From positions 1 to 64,000 of the forward strand of contig JBCDKM010000009.1 of assembly GCA_038746605.1 (NCBI GenBank): 64,000 nucleotides of DNA. The letters are read 5' to 3'. The notes beneath the pieces were generated by a model. That model was not told the origin of the DNA. It saw only the letters and a list, made by a program, of their open reading frames with translations, and searched no databases. Shown piece by piece: positions 43,890-53,905 of the stretch. Each line of letters begins with the position of its first letter. Within the stretch, counting starts at the first letter, position 1. The DNA comes from Rubricoccus sp038746605. Its GTDB lineage: Bacteria > Bacteroidota > Rhodothermia > Rhodothermales > Rubricoccaceae. Position numbers and translations under genes: made by a program.

Positions 43890-46436
43890 ATGACTCCCGA
43901 CCGCTGGACCCGCATCGAGCACCTCTTCGCCGAGGTGGACGGCCTCGGCACTGCCGAGCGCGAGGCGGTTCTGGACCGCGAGGCCCGCACGCCGGACGGG
44001 GAGCCGGACCTCGCACTGCGCGAAGAGGTGGAGCGCCTCCTCTCCCTCGACGAAGGCGCCGACGACTTCTTCGATGGATTCGCGGGCGGCGGGATCTCGC
44101 AGCCGAGCCTCGCGCTGGAGCGCGTCGGGCCGTGGAAGCTCCTTCGGAAGGTGGGAGAGGGCGGAATGGGCGAGGTCTACGAGGCCGTCCGCGACGATGG
44201 CACCTACCGCCAGCGTGCCGCTGTCAAGCTCGTCCGGCCTGGCCTCGCGCCAGACCTGGTGGCGCGGTTCCGCGCCGAGCGCCACGTCCTCGCGCGTCTG
44301 GACCACCCCGCCATCGCACGGCTCTTGGACGGCGGCACCGCGCCGGATGGACGCCCCTACCTCGCGACGGAGTTTGTGGACGGTGAGCCGATCACGGCCT
44401 ACTGCGACCGTCGCCGCCTCTCGGTCAACGAGCGGCTAGCGCTCTTCGGCGAGGTCTGCGAGGCCGTCGCTGCCGCACATCGCCAGTTGGTGGTCCACCG
44501 CGATCTGAAGCCGAGCAACGTGCTCGTCGCCTTCGGCTCCGAGGGGAAGGGCGCAGAGGGCAGAGGGCATGGTGAGACGTCTGCCTCATCCCCCGCGCCT
44601 CATGCTCCATCCCCTCGGGTGAAACTCCTCGACTTCGGCATCGCGAAGCTGCTGGACGCCGAGGCAGCCTTCACCGTCCCCGTGACCGTCGCCGAGCGGC
44701 GCGTGCTGACGCCGGAATACGCCGCGCCGGAACAGATTCGAGGCGAGCCGCCCACGACGGCGACCGATGTCTACGGCCTCGGCGTGCTGCTTTACGAGCT
44801 GTTGACTGGCGCCAGACCCTATCGGGTGGAAGAGCGCGTCCGGCGGGTCGTCGAGCAGGCCATTCTGGAAGCTGAGCCCACGGAGCCGTCCACGGCGGTG
44901 ACGGATGCTCGCGAGGCCGCCGAGGCCCGCGCGACGGAGCCCCATCGTCTCCGCCGGAGGCTTCGCGGCGACCTCGACCGGATCGTGCTCAAGGCCCTTC
45001 GAAAGGAGCCGGACCGGCGCTACGAAGGCCCTGCCGCGTTCGTCGCCGATGTGCGGCGCCACCTCGACGGATTGCCCGTGGAAGCCCGGCCGGAGTCCGC
45101 AGCGTACCGGCTGAGCCGGTTCGTGCGGAGGCACCGGGCAGGAGTCGCGGCGGCAGCCGTGGTGCTGCTCGCGATCATCGGCGGTGCGGGGGTGGCGCTC
45201 GTGCAGGCCGAGGCGGCCCGAGCCGAGCGCGACCGTGCCGAGGCCGTGACGGATCTCCTCGTGGAGCTGTTCGACGGCGGCGACCCGGCCGTGGCGCAAG
45301 GCGACACGCTGACCGCCCTCGCGCTGTTGGACTCTGCCTCCGCCCGCCTCGATGTCTCTCTCGCCGATGAGCCTGCTCTTCGGAGCCGTCTCCAACTCGC
45401 GCTCTCGCGCATCTACACCCAGCAGGGCGCCTTCGGCCGCGGCGACTCGCTCCTCGCACCCGCCCTCGCGTGGAGCCGCCAGTCCGGTGACGAGGAAGCC
45501 CTCGCGGACGCTCTCTTCCAGGCGGGAGAAATCCGGTACTGGTTCGGCGATTACGAGGGCGCAGAGGTCGCGCACCGCGAGGGTCTTGCCCTCGCCCGAC
45601 GCCTCGGTCGTCCGACGCGTGACCTCGTGCGGCGCATGCGTGAGATTGCCGTGGCGCGTCAGCAGCAGGGAGATTACCCCGGCGCTCGTGCGCTCTACGA
45701 CGAGGCCCTCGCGATCCTCCGCGACGAGGTCGCCCCGGATGATCTGGACATCGGGCGGTCGCTCGCCGATCTCGCCGTGGTGGATCACTACGACGGCGAG
45801 TACGCGACCTCCGTGAAGCGCTTTCGAGAGTCGCTGGCGATTCTCGAACCTGCGTTCGGCCGAGGGCACCCAGAGGTGGTCATGCGGCGACGGGAACTGG
45901 CGTGGTCCATCGGAGCGGGCGGCGAGCCGGAGGAAGCCGTTCGTCTCCTCGAAGACGTGCAGCGGCACAACCTCGTGCTGTACGGTGAGAACCATCCGAC
46001 GGTCTCGAACACCTACGGCGAGATCTCGCGCTTCCGCCGCGAGTCGGGCGACCTCGACGGCGCGGAGGTGGCGGCGCAGGAGGCGCTTCGGATCGTCCGC
46101 CAACTCTACCCCGATGGGCACCAGTACGTGGGCAGCACGCTGCTGGACGTGATGACGGTGCTGCGCGAGCGGGGGCAGTACGCCGAGGGCCAGGTGCTCG
46201 CCGAGGAGGCTCTCCAGATCTACCACGAGACGCTCGGCACCGATCACACCTTCTCGGGCGTGGCGCACGGCCATCTCGCGCGGCTAGCGCGCCTGCAGGA
46301 CGACTGGCGTCCAGCGCTTCGCCACGAGCAGGAGGCTCTCCGGATCTTCGAGGCCCGGCTCGGTCCGAACCACGCGTACACGGATTCCTCGCGTGCTCGT
46401 CTCGCGCGAACGGAGGCCCAGTTGGCCGCACGCTAG
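43890..46436 (+). CDS. Membrane Ser/Thr protein kinase with TPR sensor, module 3
   Basis: 848 residues from the ATG at 43890, where MTPDRWTRIEHLFAEVDGLG matches the N-terminal helix of the other two kinases. Kinase domain: GEGGMGEVY, Lys113, HRDLKPSN from 203 and DFG from about 248, with an insertion between them (GSEGKGAEGRGHGETSASSP) in the catalytic-loop side of the fold. Transmembrane helix about 417-439 (AAAAVVLLAIIGGAGVALVQ), then TPRs. The stop is TAG, exactly 5 nt before a palindrome copy. It is the third of three cassettes with the same gene order in this window. Confidence 0.92.
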   Translation: MTPDRWTRIEHLFAEVDGLGTAEREAVLDREARTPDGEPDLALREEVERLLSLDEGADDFFDGFAGGGISQPSLALERVGPWKLLRKVGEGGMGEVYEAVRDDGTYRQRAAVKLVRPGLAPDLVARFRAERHVLARLDHPAIARLLDGGTAPDGRPYLATEFVDGEPITAYCDRRRLSVNERLALFGEVCEAVAAAHRQLVVHRDLKPSNVLVAFGSEGKGAEGRGHGETSASSPAPHAPSPRVKLLDFGIAKLLDAEAAFTVPVTVAERRVLTPEYAAPEQIRGEPPTTATDVYGLGVLLYELLTGARPYRVEERVRRVVEQAILEAEPTEPSTAVTDAREAAEARATEPHRLRRRLRGDLDRIVLKALRKEPDRRYEGPAAFVADVRRHLDGLPVEARPESAAYRLSRFVRRHRAGVAAAAVVLLAIIGGAGVALVQAEAARAERDRAEAVTDLLVELFDGGDPAVAQGDTLTALALLDSASARLDVSLADEPALRSRLQLALSRIYTQQGAFGRGDSLLAPALAWSRQSGDEEALADALFQAGEIRYWFGDYEGAEVAHREGLALARRLGRPTRDLVRRMREIAVARQQQGDYPGARALYDEALAILRDEVAPDDLDIGRSLADLAVVDHYDGEYATSVKRFRESLAILEPAFGRGHPEVVMRRRELAWSIGAGGEPEEAVRLLEDVQRHNLVLYGENHPTVSNTYGEISRFRRESGDLDGAEVAAQEALRIVRQLYPDGHQYVGSTLLDVMTVLRERGQYAEGQVLAEEALQIYHETLGTDHTFSGVAHGHLARLARLQDDWRPALRHEQEALRIFEARLGPNHAYTDSSRARLARTEAQLAAR

Positions 46437-46441
46437 GTGGG

Positions 46442-46463
46442 CCCGCCTCGGTGCCGAGGTGGG
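46442..46463. repeat. 22-nt palindrome copy 20
   Basis: Arms CCCGCCTCGG and CCGAGGTGGG. The kinase 3 stop (TAG, 46434-46436) is exactly 5 nt before it. Confidence 0.88.
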
Positions 46464-46558
46464 GACTGACGGCGTCTGTTCCTGTGGCGATGCGTTCCAC
46501 ACGTCGCACATGATGCGACTTGGTACCCTTCTTGCGCACGCGAGCATGTCAGCCCTCT

Positions 46559-47455
46559 GTGCTCGTGTTTCGTCTTCAGATCCTGCCTGTCCTGAACAAC
46601 AAGGGGGGCGTCGGGAAAACAACGACCTGCGTCCATCTAGCCGTAGGGCTCGCGCGTCGCGGCCAGCGCGTGCTCCTCGTCGACCTCGACGGCCAGCGCT
46701 CGGCGTCCCTCGCGCTCGGTCTCTCTAGGAAAGACCGCGAGAGAACGAGTGGGTCTCTTCTGTACGGGACGCTCCCTCTCTCGAAGGTCATCCGGAAGAG
46801 CAAGGTCCCGGGACTCGATTTCATTCCTGGATCGATGGAACTCTCCAACGCGGATCTCTGGCTGAGCCGGAGTCCCAACCGGGTGGGGCGGATCGCGGAT
46901 GTCCTCGCGCCTGCGCGAATGGACTACGATGTGGTCCTCATCGATTGTGCGCCCTCGATGTCGCTTCTGAACGTGAACGTTCTCGTCGCGGCCGACGCTC
47001 TGGTCGTTCCGCTCGCGCCGTCCTACCTCTCGATCCAAGGGTTGATCTCCTTCGGAGAGACCATCCGCATGGTCCGCTCTGCGATGGGCCGCATGGCGCC
47101 CGTCCTGGGGATCGCGCTCACCATGCGCACCCTGGGCGACCCGGACGCAGAGAAGGTCGAAGAAGCCGTCCGGGCGCGCTACGGAGGAAAGGTCTTCAAC
47201 GCGACGATCCGCAGCAGCCCGGTCATCGAGGAAGCCTTCATGCGCCATGAAACCGTCTTCGACCGCGAGCCCTCTGGGGTGCAAGAGGATTACAGCGCCC
47301 TCGCCGACGAGGTGCTGGAGCGCCTGGGGCGGTACGCCGCCCTCTTTGCGTCGCAGGTGCAGCCGCTGGATCGCTCAACTCAAGAAGCGATAGAGACGGC
47401 CGCGATCCGGGCTGCGGAGTTGCACGCCCGCACGCGGGTATCTGCAGTGGCCTGA
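46559..47455 (+). CDS. ParA/MinD-like ATPase
   Basis: About 298 residues of the ParA family: deviant Walker A NNKGGVGKTTTCVHLAVGLA, Walker A' DLDGQRSAS (the usual D-x-D-P-Q has Gly instead of Pro), Walker B YDVVLIDCAPSMSLLNVN, and the downstream LVVPLAPSYLSIQGL and SSPVIEEAFM segments. No ParB or centromere was recognised nearby, so this is an orphan; chemotaxis or motility-type positioning is conceivable. The start is uncertain: GTGs at 46559 and 46565 give a short lead-in to the P-loop, and a TTG at 46520 also exists. It is convergent with two roadblock genes. Confidence 0.88.
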   Translation: MLVFRLQILPVLNNKGGVGKTTTCVHLAVGLARRGQRVLLVDLDGQRSASLALGLSRKDRERTSGSLLYGTLPLSKVIRKSKVPGLDFIPGSMELSNADLWLSRSPNRVGRIADVLAPARMDYDVVLIDCAPSMSLLNVNVLVAADALVVPLAPSYLSIQGLISFGETIRMVRSAMGRMAPVLGIALTMRTLGDPDAEKVEEAVRARYGGKVFNATIRSSPVIEEAFMRHETVFDREPSGVQEDYSALADEVLERLGRYAALFASQVQPLDRSTQEAIETAAIRAAELHARTRVSAVA

Positions 47456-47470
47456 GCATCCAAGCAGAAA

Positions 47471-47496
47471 GGCCGCCCCGGTGAAACGGGACGGCC
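47471..47496. terminator. Bidirectional terminator hairpin
   Basis: GGCCGCCCCG (47471-47480) pairs with CGGGACGGCC (47487-47496) with one mismatch and a 6-nt loop, in the 66-nt gap between the convergent ParA and roadblock genes. TTTCTGCTT follows on the minus strand. Confidence 0.7.
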
Positions 47497-47521
47497 CTGA
47501 AACGCGAGGAGTGCGTTGGGT

Positions 47522-47893
47522 TCAGACCTCGACGGCCTCTAGCTTCTGGTCCACTTTCCTGAGCACCATCCGCGCAAGCGCGAGGTTGCTCTTGGCACTG
47601 TCCAAGACGAAGTAGAAGAAGAGGTCTTCGTTCTGCTGCGACATCCGAATCAGATGGTACTGAGTGTCGAGGGTGATGAGGATGTCGATGATGCGATCCG
47701 AGATCTGAAGGTGGTCCCGGATCTTCTTCTTGGCGCGAACGACCTCGGTGTTACCCGCCGCTGCGAGCTCGAGGTCAAAGTCGCCGCCGCCGACACTGCC
47801 GAGGCACATGCCAGAACTGGCATCGACAAGCGCGACACCGACGGCTCCATCGGCTTCCATGGCCTCTGAGAGGCACTCCTTAATGCTGGACAT
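47522..47893 (-). CDS. Roadblock/LC7-like protein A
   Basis: 123 residues, Ser/Ala rich start SSIKECLSEAMEADGAVGVA, then VDASSGMCLGSVGGGDFDLE, ILITLDTQYHLIRMSQ and DLFFYFVLDSAKSNLALARM. This alternation of strand-helix-strand (about 120 residues, no cofactor motif) matches the roadblock/longin-like fold of MglB and of the small roadblock proteins that accompany GTPases. A G-protein was not seen nearby; ParA is the closest NTPase. It is a full-length paralogue of the gene at 48161, with which it shares an upstream motif. Confidence 0.85.
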   Translation of the reverse strand: MSSIKECLSEAMEADGAVGVALVDASSGMCLGSVGGGDFDLELAAAGNTEVVRAKKKIRDHLQISDRIIDILITLDTQYHLIRMSQQNEDLFFYFVLDSAKSNLALARMVLRKVDQKLEAVEV

Positions 47894-47946
47894 GAGGGTG
47901 GGGGGATGGTGGGGCTCGGTGGGCCGAGCGGATGCTCCCAGAGGTA

Positions 47947-47961
47947 AAGACAGAACCGTGC
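47947..47961 (-). promoter_or_regulatory. Shared upstream motif, roadblock gene A
   Basis: On the minus strand GGCACGGTTCTGTCT lies 53 nt upstream of the ATG. The same 15 nt occur at the same distance from the start of the paralogue (48586-48600), while the surrounding sequence has diverged. The rest of 47894-48160 has no recognised gene. Confidence 0.7.
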
Positions 47962-48085
47962 CATCGGTACCAGAGGGGTCTGCGCGTGTCACACCCTTTT
48001 CCCATGTCAATGGTGGAGTGAGATGTGCCCGGTCTGATTACAGATCTACCCCCTTTTCTGCCTCCCTGTGTCCTAACGTCATGCG

Positions 48086-48129
48086 TCTAAAACGCGAACG
48101 AGAGGCAGGCCTCTGGAGCCTGCCTCTCG
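48086..48129 (-). terminator. Intrinsic terminator of roadblock gene B
   Basis: GAGAGGCAGGC (48100-48110) pairs perfectly with GCCTGCCTCTC (48118-48128) around a 7-nt loop. It lies 32 nt past the stop at 48161. On the minus strand a short TTTT follows about 8 nt beyond the stem. Confidence 0.75.
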
Positions 48130-48160
48130 AGATGCAAAGCGTAGCGAGGAGCGACGCTGC

Positions 48161-48532
48161 TTAGACCTCCATCGCCTCTAGCATGCGGTCCACCTTCTTG
48201 AGGGTCACACGAGCGAGGCCCAGGTTGCTCTTGGCACGATCCACGACGAAATAGAAGAACATGCTCTCGTTCTCCTGGGACATCTGGATCAGGTGGTACT
48301 GGGTCTCCAGCGTGATCACGATGTCCTCGATCCGATCCGGGATCTGGAGCTGGTCGCGGATGCGCTGCTTGGCGCGGACGAACTCGGTGTTTCCTGCTGC
48401 GGCAAGCTCCAGGTCGACGTTTCCGCCGCCTACGCTCCCGAGGCACAGGCCGGAGCTGCTATCGACAAGGGCGACGCCGATGGCTCCGTCCATGCTCATG
48501 GCCTCCTGGAGGCACTCGTTGATGCTAGACAT
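48161..48532 (-). CDS. Roadblock/LC7-like protein B
   Basis: 123 residues: SSINECLQEAMSMDGAIGVA, VDSSSGLCLGSVGGGNVDLE, IVITLETQYHLIQMSQENES, MFFYFVVDRAKSNLGLARVT. About two thirds of the residues match protein A by eye, with no gap, so the genes arose by a tandem duplication. Each has its own upstream motif and terminator, so they can be expressed separately. Function by fold: scaffold or GTPase-activating partner; not tested. Confidence 0.85.
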   Translation of the reverse strand: MSSINECLQEAMSMDGAIGVALVDSSSGLCLGSVGGGNVDLELAAAGNTEFVRAKQRIRDQLQIPDRIEDIVITLETQYHLIQMSQENESMFFYFVVDRAKSNLGLARVTLKKVDRMLEAMEV

Positions 48533-48585
48533 GGGCTAGTGGGGTTGATGGGAATGGGCCGGGGGGCCGGATGGTCCGCTAGAGC

Positions 48586-48600
48586 AGACAGAACCGTGCC
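48586..48600 (-). promoter_or_regulatory. Shared upstream motif, roadblock gene B
   Basis: The same GGCACGGTTCTGTCT as for gene A, 53 nt upstream of the ATG. The remaining 48601-48766 contains an AT-rich patch near 48662-48700, the only clearly low-GC intergenic stretch here, without a recognised feature. Confidence 0.7.
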
Positions 48601-48766
48601 GCGCTCTCGGGTGCCCTCATCATCGGCAGGCGTCCCATCGAAGGTCTAACCAAGAGGTGAATGCGTACGTTCGTATTACATTTTTCCTTACTGGAGTGCT
48701 ACACAGTGCAGAGGCGGCAAATCTTCCTGCATCCCAGGAACCTATAGGGTGCTTCGCTCAGGTGGG

Positions 48767-51442
<2,676 letters not shown>

Positions 51443-51755
51443 TCGGTTCGGGGGGCGACCCGAGGCCGCCGGAGTCAGTCAGGTGTTCGTCCGCGTGGGG
51501 CGGGACTGTCTGTTTGACAGCCGTTATTGTCGAAGGTTGGAGGGCCAACCCTGTGCCGTCTCGCGCGGACCGCCAGCGTGGCAGGGCCTCAACGTGGCGT
51601 CGGACCGGTGAGATTCAGAGGGCTTGCGAGCAGCGAGAGAAGAGCAGTGGCTCTCCCGGCCTCGGTGCCGAGGCGGGCCCACTCACCGCAGGGGGGTGGC
51701 GAATCTCTGACGCCTGAATCGCCGTACGCTGCCGCGTTTCTCTCCCTCGTACGTC
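51443..51755. other. 313-nt intergenic region upstream of clpB and the GIN lipoprotein
   Basis: Between two divergent genes. It contains a small perfect inverted repeat CTGTC/GACAG at 51506-51520 (5-nt loop TGTTT), 64 nt upstream of the clpB start, which might be an operator, and a palindrome copy at 51656-51677. No clear -35/-10 pair or CIRCE element was recognised. Confidence 0.5.
51656..51677. repeat. 22-nt palindrome copy 22
   Basis: Arms CCGGCCTCGG and CCGAGGCGGG. Away from any stop codon of a known gene. On the minus strand TGA stands exactly 5 nt outside it (51683-51685 read in reverse). Confidence 0.85.
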
Positions 51756-52478
51756 ATGCGCCCGGCCCTTACTCTCTCCGTCTTTGTTTTGCTCTCTGGC
51801 TGCTTCAATGTCTCCTGGAATGGCAGCGAACGCATCGAGGGGTCTGGTACCTCGGCCTCACGAACGGAAACAGCGGACGGTGTCCGAGCGGTCGAACTGG
51901 AGGCGCCAGGGACGCTCGTGGTAGAACGCGGTGCGGCGGACCTCGTGATCGAGGGCGATGACAACCTGATCGAGCGTCTGCGGGTCCGCACGGACGGCGG
52001 CACGCTGAAGATCGAGACGCCGGACGGTGAGTCTTTCCGGCCCGACGTGCCGCTGCGGTATCGCGTCGGGATTGACCAACTGGAGCGTGTCGAGATCGCG
52101 GGCTCGGGCCGCGTAGAAGCCGAGGGCAGCGAGGTCGAGACGTTGGATCTGGAAGTGGCCGGGCCTGGGGAGGCGGAGGTGTCGGGCGTGCGAGCGGAGA
52201 GGGTATCCGTCAGTATCGCTGGCGCCGGTGACGTGACGATCAGTGGCCAGTCGGATCGTCTTGTGGTCGAGGTCGCAGGTGCGGGCGACGTGGACGCCGA
52301 AGATCTCGCAGCGGCAGAAGCCGAGGTCAGCATCGCGGGCGCCGGCGATGTAACCCTTCGCGCAGACAAATCGCTGGATGTCGAGATCGTGGGCTCCGGC
52401 GATGTGCGGTACTACGGCTCGCCCAACGTCTCGCGTTCTATCGCGGGCTCGGGTGACATCGAGCGCGCGGGAGACTGA
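51756..52478 (+). CDS. Lipoprotein with putative auto-transporter adhesin head (GIN) domain
   Basis: 240 residues, lipobox LLSGC with Cys16 lipidated. The body is the DUF2807 (GIN) beta-helix pattern: repeated G-A/S-G-D/R-V steps (VEIAGSGRVEAEGSEVETLD, VSIAGAGDVTISGQS, VEVAGAGDVDAEDLA, VSIAGAGDVTLRADKSLDVE, VGSGDVRYYG). Such proteins are outer-membrane lipoproteins of unknown function that are common in Bacteroidota. Single gene; its TGA stop is 9 nt before a palindrome. Confidence 0.92.
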   Translation: MRPALTLSVFVLLSGCFNVSWNGSERIEGSGTSASRTETADGVRAVELEAPGTLVVERGAADLVIEGDDNLIERLRVRTDGGTLKIETPDGESFRPDVPLRYRVGIDQLERVEIAGSGRVEAEGSEVETLDLEVAGPGEAEVSGVRAERVSVSIAGAGDVTISGQSDRLVVEVAGAGDVDAEDLAAAEAEVSIAGAGDVTLRADKSLDVEIVGSGDVRYYGSPNVSRSIAGSGDIERAGD

Positions 52479-52487
52479 CCGGCCCCT

Positions 52488-52509
52488 CCCGCCTCGGTGC
52501 CGAGGTGGG
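52488..52509. repeat. 22-nt palindrome copy 23
   Basis: Arms CCCGCCTCGG and CCGAGGTGGG. On the minus strand the TGA stop of the 52515-52931 gene is exactly 5 nt before it; it lies between two convergent genes. Confidence 0.9.
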
Positions 52510-52514
52510 CGTTC

Positions 52515-52931
52515 TCACGTCGTCTCGAACTCCGGGATCTCCGAGGCCCAACGCCACCCCGTGCCGTCGCGAACGCAGACGAGGAGAGCGTCTCCGTTGG
52601 TCGCGAGGAGCGTGCGGGCGCCCAAGACCGCGTTGTAGCGCGCGAGCTGGTCGAACGTGGTCTGGTCTACCCTCACGCCTGGCGCTTTGCACTCGGCCAG
52701 CAGCACCGGGCGCGAGTCCCGGCCGTACGCCACGAGGTCGGCCCGCCAGGCCCGGCCGAGATGCTCCACTTTCTTCTCGACGGCCATCAGCCCGGCGGGG
52801 TAGCCCTGCGAGAGGAGCAGCGCGATGAGTCGTTGCCGGACCCCCTCCTCGGGCGTGAGCGCCACCCACTGACGCCGGACCGGATCGAGGATTTCGCGGC
52901 GGCCCTCGCGCTCGCGCGTCTCAAAGGCCAC
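52515..52931 (-). CDS. HsdR N-terminal-like PD-(D/E)xK domain protein
   Basis: 138 residues from a GTG start 1 nt after the stop of the neighbouring gene. It contains GVRQRLIALLLSQGYPAGLM, RAWRADLVAYGRDSRPVLLA and ECKAPGV, i.e. the nuclease pattern D-x(12-20)-E-C-K of the HSDR_N_2 domain, and later YNAVLGARTLLATNGDALLV. Stand-alone proteins of this sort are widespread in Bacteroidota and are not accompanied by restriction genes; a role in DNA metabolism is possible. No methyltransferase is present here. Confidence 0.85.
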   Translation of the reverse strand: MAFETREREGRREILDPVRRQWVALTPEEGVRQRLIALLLSQGYPAGLMAVEKKVEHLGRAWRADLVAYGRDSRPVLLAECKAPGVRVDQTTFDQLARYNAVLGARTLLATNGDALLVCVRDGTGWRWASEIPEFETT

Positions 52932-52932
52932 G

Positions 52933-53382
52933 CTAGGCGTTCGCCTTCACGGCTCGCTTCTGGAGCGCGCGGAAGGCACCCGCCCACCAGTCCGCATCGC
53001 GCAGTTGACGACCGACGTTGACGTGCGCGAACCGAGGCACGAGCGAGACGAGCAGGTCGGTGGCGCCGGGCCAGTCGCTCGCGAGGAGGGCCGTCTCCAG
53101 ATCGTCGGCGGTGTGACTCGTCCAGATCCAGTCGGCACGGAGTTTTTCGGCCTTCTTCCAGTAGTTGCGGTCGTCCCAGGACTGGGCGCTGCCCTCGATG
53201 GTCTCGCCGATCTGGCGGAGGGTGAAGGCGAGAAAGGCCGCGAGGTCTTTGGCCTCGGCGTCCCAGACGCCGCTCGCGAGGGCGGGCTTGGCGGCGAGGG
53301 TGCGGAGGGCCTCGGCGCAGGAGCGCTCCTGCTGGCGGCGGCGCTTGGCGGGCGTGTCCCCCGCGTGGATGATCCGGCTCAT
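52933..53382 (-). CDS. Unknown protein, operon with HsdR_N-like gene
   Basis: 149 residues, mainly helical and charged: MSRIIHAGDTPAKRRRQQER, LAAFLAFTLRQIGETIEGSA, WDDRNYWKKAEKLRADWIWT and DWPGATDLLVSLVPRFAHVN. I recognise no domain. It directly precedes the HsdR_N-like gene (1-nt spacing), so the two are presumably co-transcribed and perhaps functionally linked. No signal peptide or membrane helix. Confidence 0.75.
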   Translation of the reverse strand: MSRIIHAGDTPAKRRRQQERSCAEALRTLAAKPALASGVWDAEAKDLAAFLAFTLRQIGETIEGSAQSWDDRNYWKKAEKLRADWIWTSHTADDLETALLASDWPGATDLLVSLVPRFAHVNVGRQLRDADWWAGAFRALQKRAVKANA

Positions 53383-53442
53383 GGAGTAGCGTGGTCTTCC
53401 GGAAAACTAGGACCGCGAGGTCGCCCGTGAGACGTGAGGGTG

Positions 53443-53464
53443 CCCACCTCGGCACCGAGGCGGG
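53443..53464. repeat. 22-nt palindrome copy 24
   Basis: Arms CCCACCTCGG and CCGAGGCGGG. TGA lies exactly 5 nt before it (53435-53437) although no gene ends there. It separates the divergent start at 53382 from the methionine operon promoter. Confidence 0.85.
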
Positions 53465-53506
53465 CAAGATCGTGGCGTGAAGGAAACGCGAAGTAAAGCG
53501 GACCGC

Positions 53507-53536
53507 TTGATTCGCCCCGTCCTTCCCCGATACACT
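53507..53536 (+). promoter_or_regulatory. Probable promoter of the methionine operon
   Basis: TTGATT (53507-53512) and TACACT (53531-53536) with an 18-nt spacer resemble a sigma-70 -35/-10 pair. Transcription would start near 53542, right at the first base of the riboswitch P1 stem. Confidence 0.6.
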
Positions 53537-53540
53537 ACAG

Positions 53541-53651
53541 CGTCTCATCAAGAACGACCGAGGGATCAGGCCCTACGACGTCGTGGCAACCAAGCCTCCG
53601 GGCTACACGGTGCTACCACCTGCCCGAGTACGCCTCGGGAGTGATGAGAGG
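53541..53651 (+). promoter_or_regulatory. SAM-I riboswitch (S-box) aptamer
   Basis: P1 is TCTCATCA (53543-53550) pairing with TGATGAGA (53642-53649). Conserved core elements follow in order: GAGGGATCAGGCCCT (P2 and the internal loop), GTGGCAACCAAGCC, and GGTGCTACCACC, as expected for the S-box family. The 3' strand of P1 with the next GG (GATGAGAGG, 53643-53651) can alternatively pair with CCTCTC of the first terminator (53678-53683), which makes SAM binding switch transcription off. It precedes metY-metX, the expected targets. Confidence 0.92.
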
Positions 53652-53676
53652 CCACCGGCAGCCGTGCTGCACGCGA

Positions 53677-53703
53677 CCCTCTCGATCTCCGAGAGGGTTT
53701 TTT
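53677..53703 (+). terminator. Terminator 1 (SAM-I expression platform)
   Basis: CCCTCTCG (53677-53684) pairs with CGAGAGGG (53690-53697), loop ATCTC, then six T (53698-53703). This is the riboswitch-controlled terminator; it overlaps the P1-alternative antiterminator. Confidence 0.93.
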
Positions 53704-53741
53704 CGTTTCGGGTCTTCCGCCTGGCCCCACCCGTGTTCTCC

Positions 53742-53855
53742 ATGCATCGCTCCCTCCCCATGATCTGTCTCCCCAGCGCCGCCATGCGGTGTCTGGAGAT
53801 GTGCATGATGATGCCGAACAACGGCCTGAAGGGAGGGCGCGCGATGCCCGGATAA
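53742..53855 (+). CDS. Met-rich leader peptide of the methionine operon
   Basis: A 37-codon ORF, ATG to TAA, located between the two terminators. Met occurs at codons 1, 7, 15, 20, 22, 23, 24 and 35 (8 of 37), and codons 20-24 read ATG TGC ATG ATG ATG; Cys is at 9, 17 and 21. No homology or structural role is apparent. Immediately after the Met run lies the antiterminator strand (53823-53833), and the stop codon is 25 nt before terminator 2. This arrangement is that of a translational attenuator reading Met-tRNA supply. No Shine-Dalgarno is seen, as elsewhere in the window. Peptide existence is inferred from sequence only. Confidence 0.82.
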   Translation: MHRSLPMICLPSAAMRCLEMCMMMPNNGLKGGRAMPG

Positions 53856-53905
53856 GCGAGACGCACCCGCATCCATCCACCCCTTCAGCCACCGGGCCGG
53901 AGGGG
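53752..53905 (+). promoter_or_regulatory. Attenuator with protector and antiterminator pairings
   Basis: Segment 1 CCCTCCC (53752-53758) can pair with segment 2 GGGAGGG (53831-53837). Segment 2, GGCCTGAAGGG (53823-53833), can instead pair with segment 3 CCCTTCAGCC (53881-53890): 7 contiguous bp, a single bulged C and 3 more bp. Segment 3 also forms the 5' side of terminator 2. Stalling at Met codons would leave 2:3 free; finishing translation would cover segment 2 and let the terminator form. Confidence 0.8.

Noticed and set aside
46520..46558. TTG at 46520 as the ParA start
   Set aside because: The added residues (MVPFLRTRACQPS) are not typical of the family. The GTG starts at 46559 or 46565 give a normal distance to the P-loop, but this remains uncertain.
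47945..47962. Sigma-54 promoter at the shared roadblock motif
   Set aside because: The TGGCAC part matches at gene A, but the -12 GC is replaced by TC and gene B has C before GGCAC. The spacing only partly fits.
53583..53741. Upstream extension of the Met-rich leader ORF to 53583
   Set aside because: That frame runs through the SAM-I aptamer and terminator 1. The internal ATG at 53742 is downstream of both and gives the Met-rich peptide alone.
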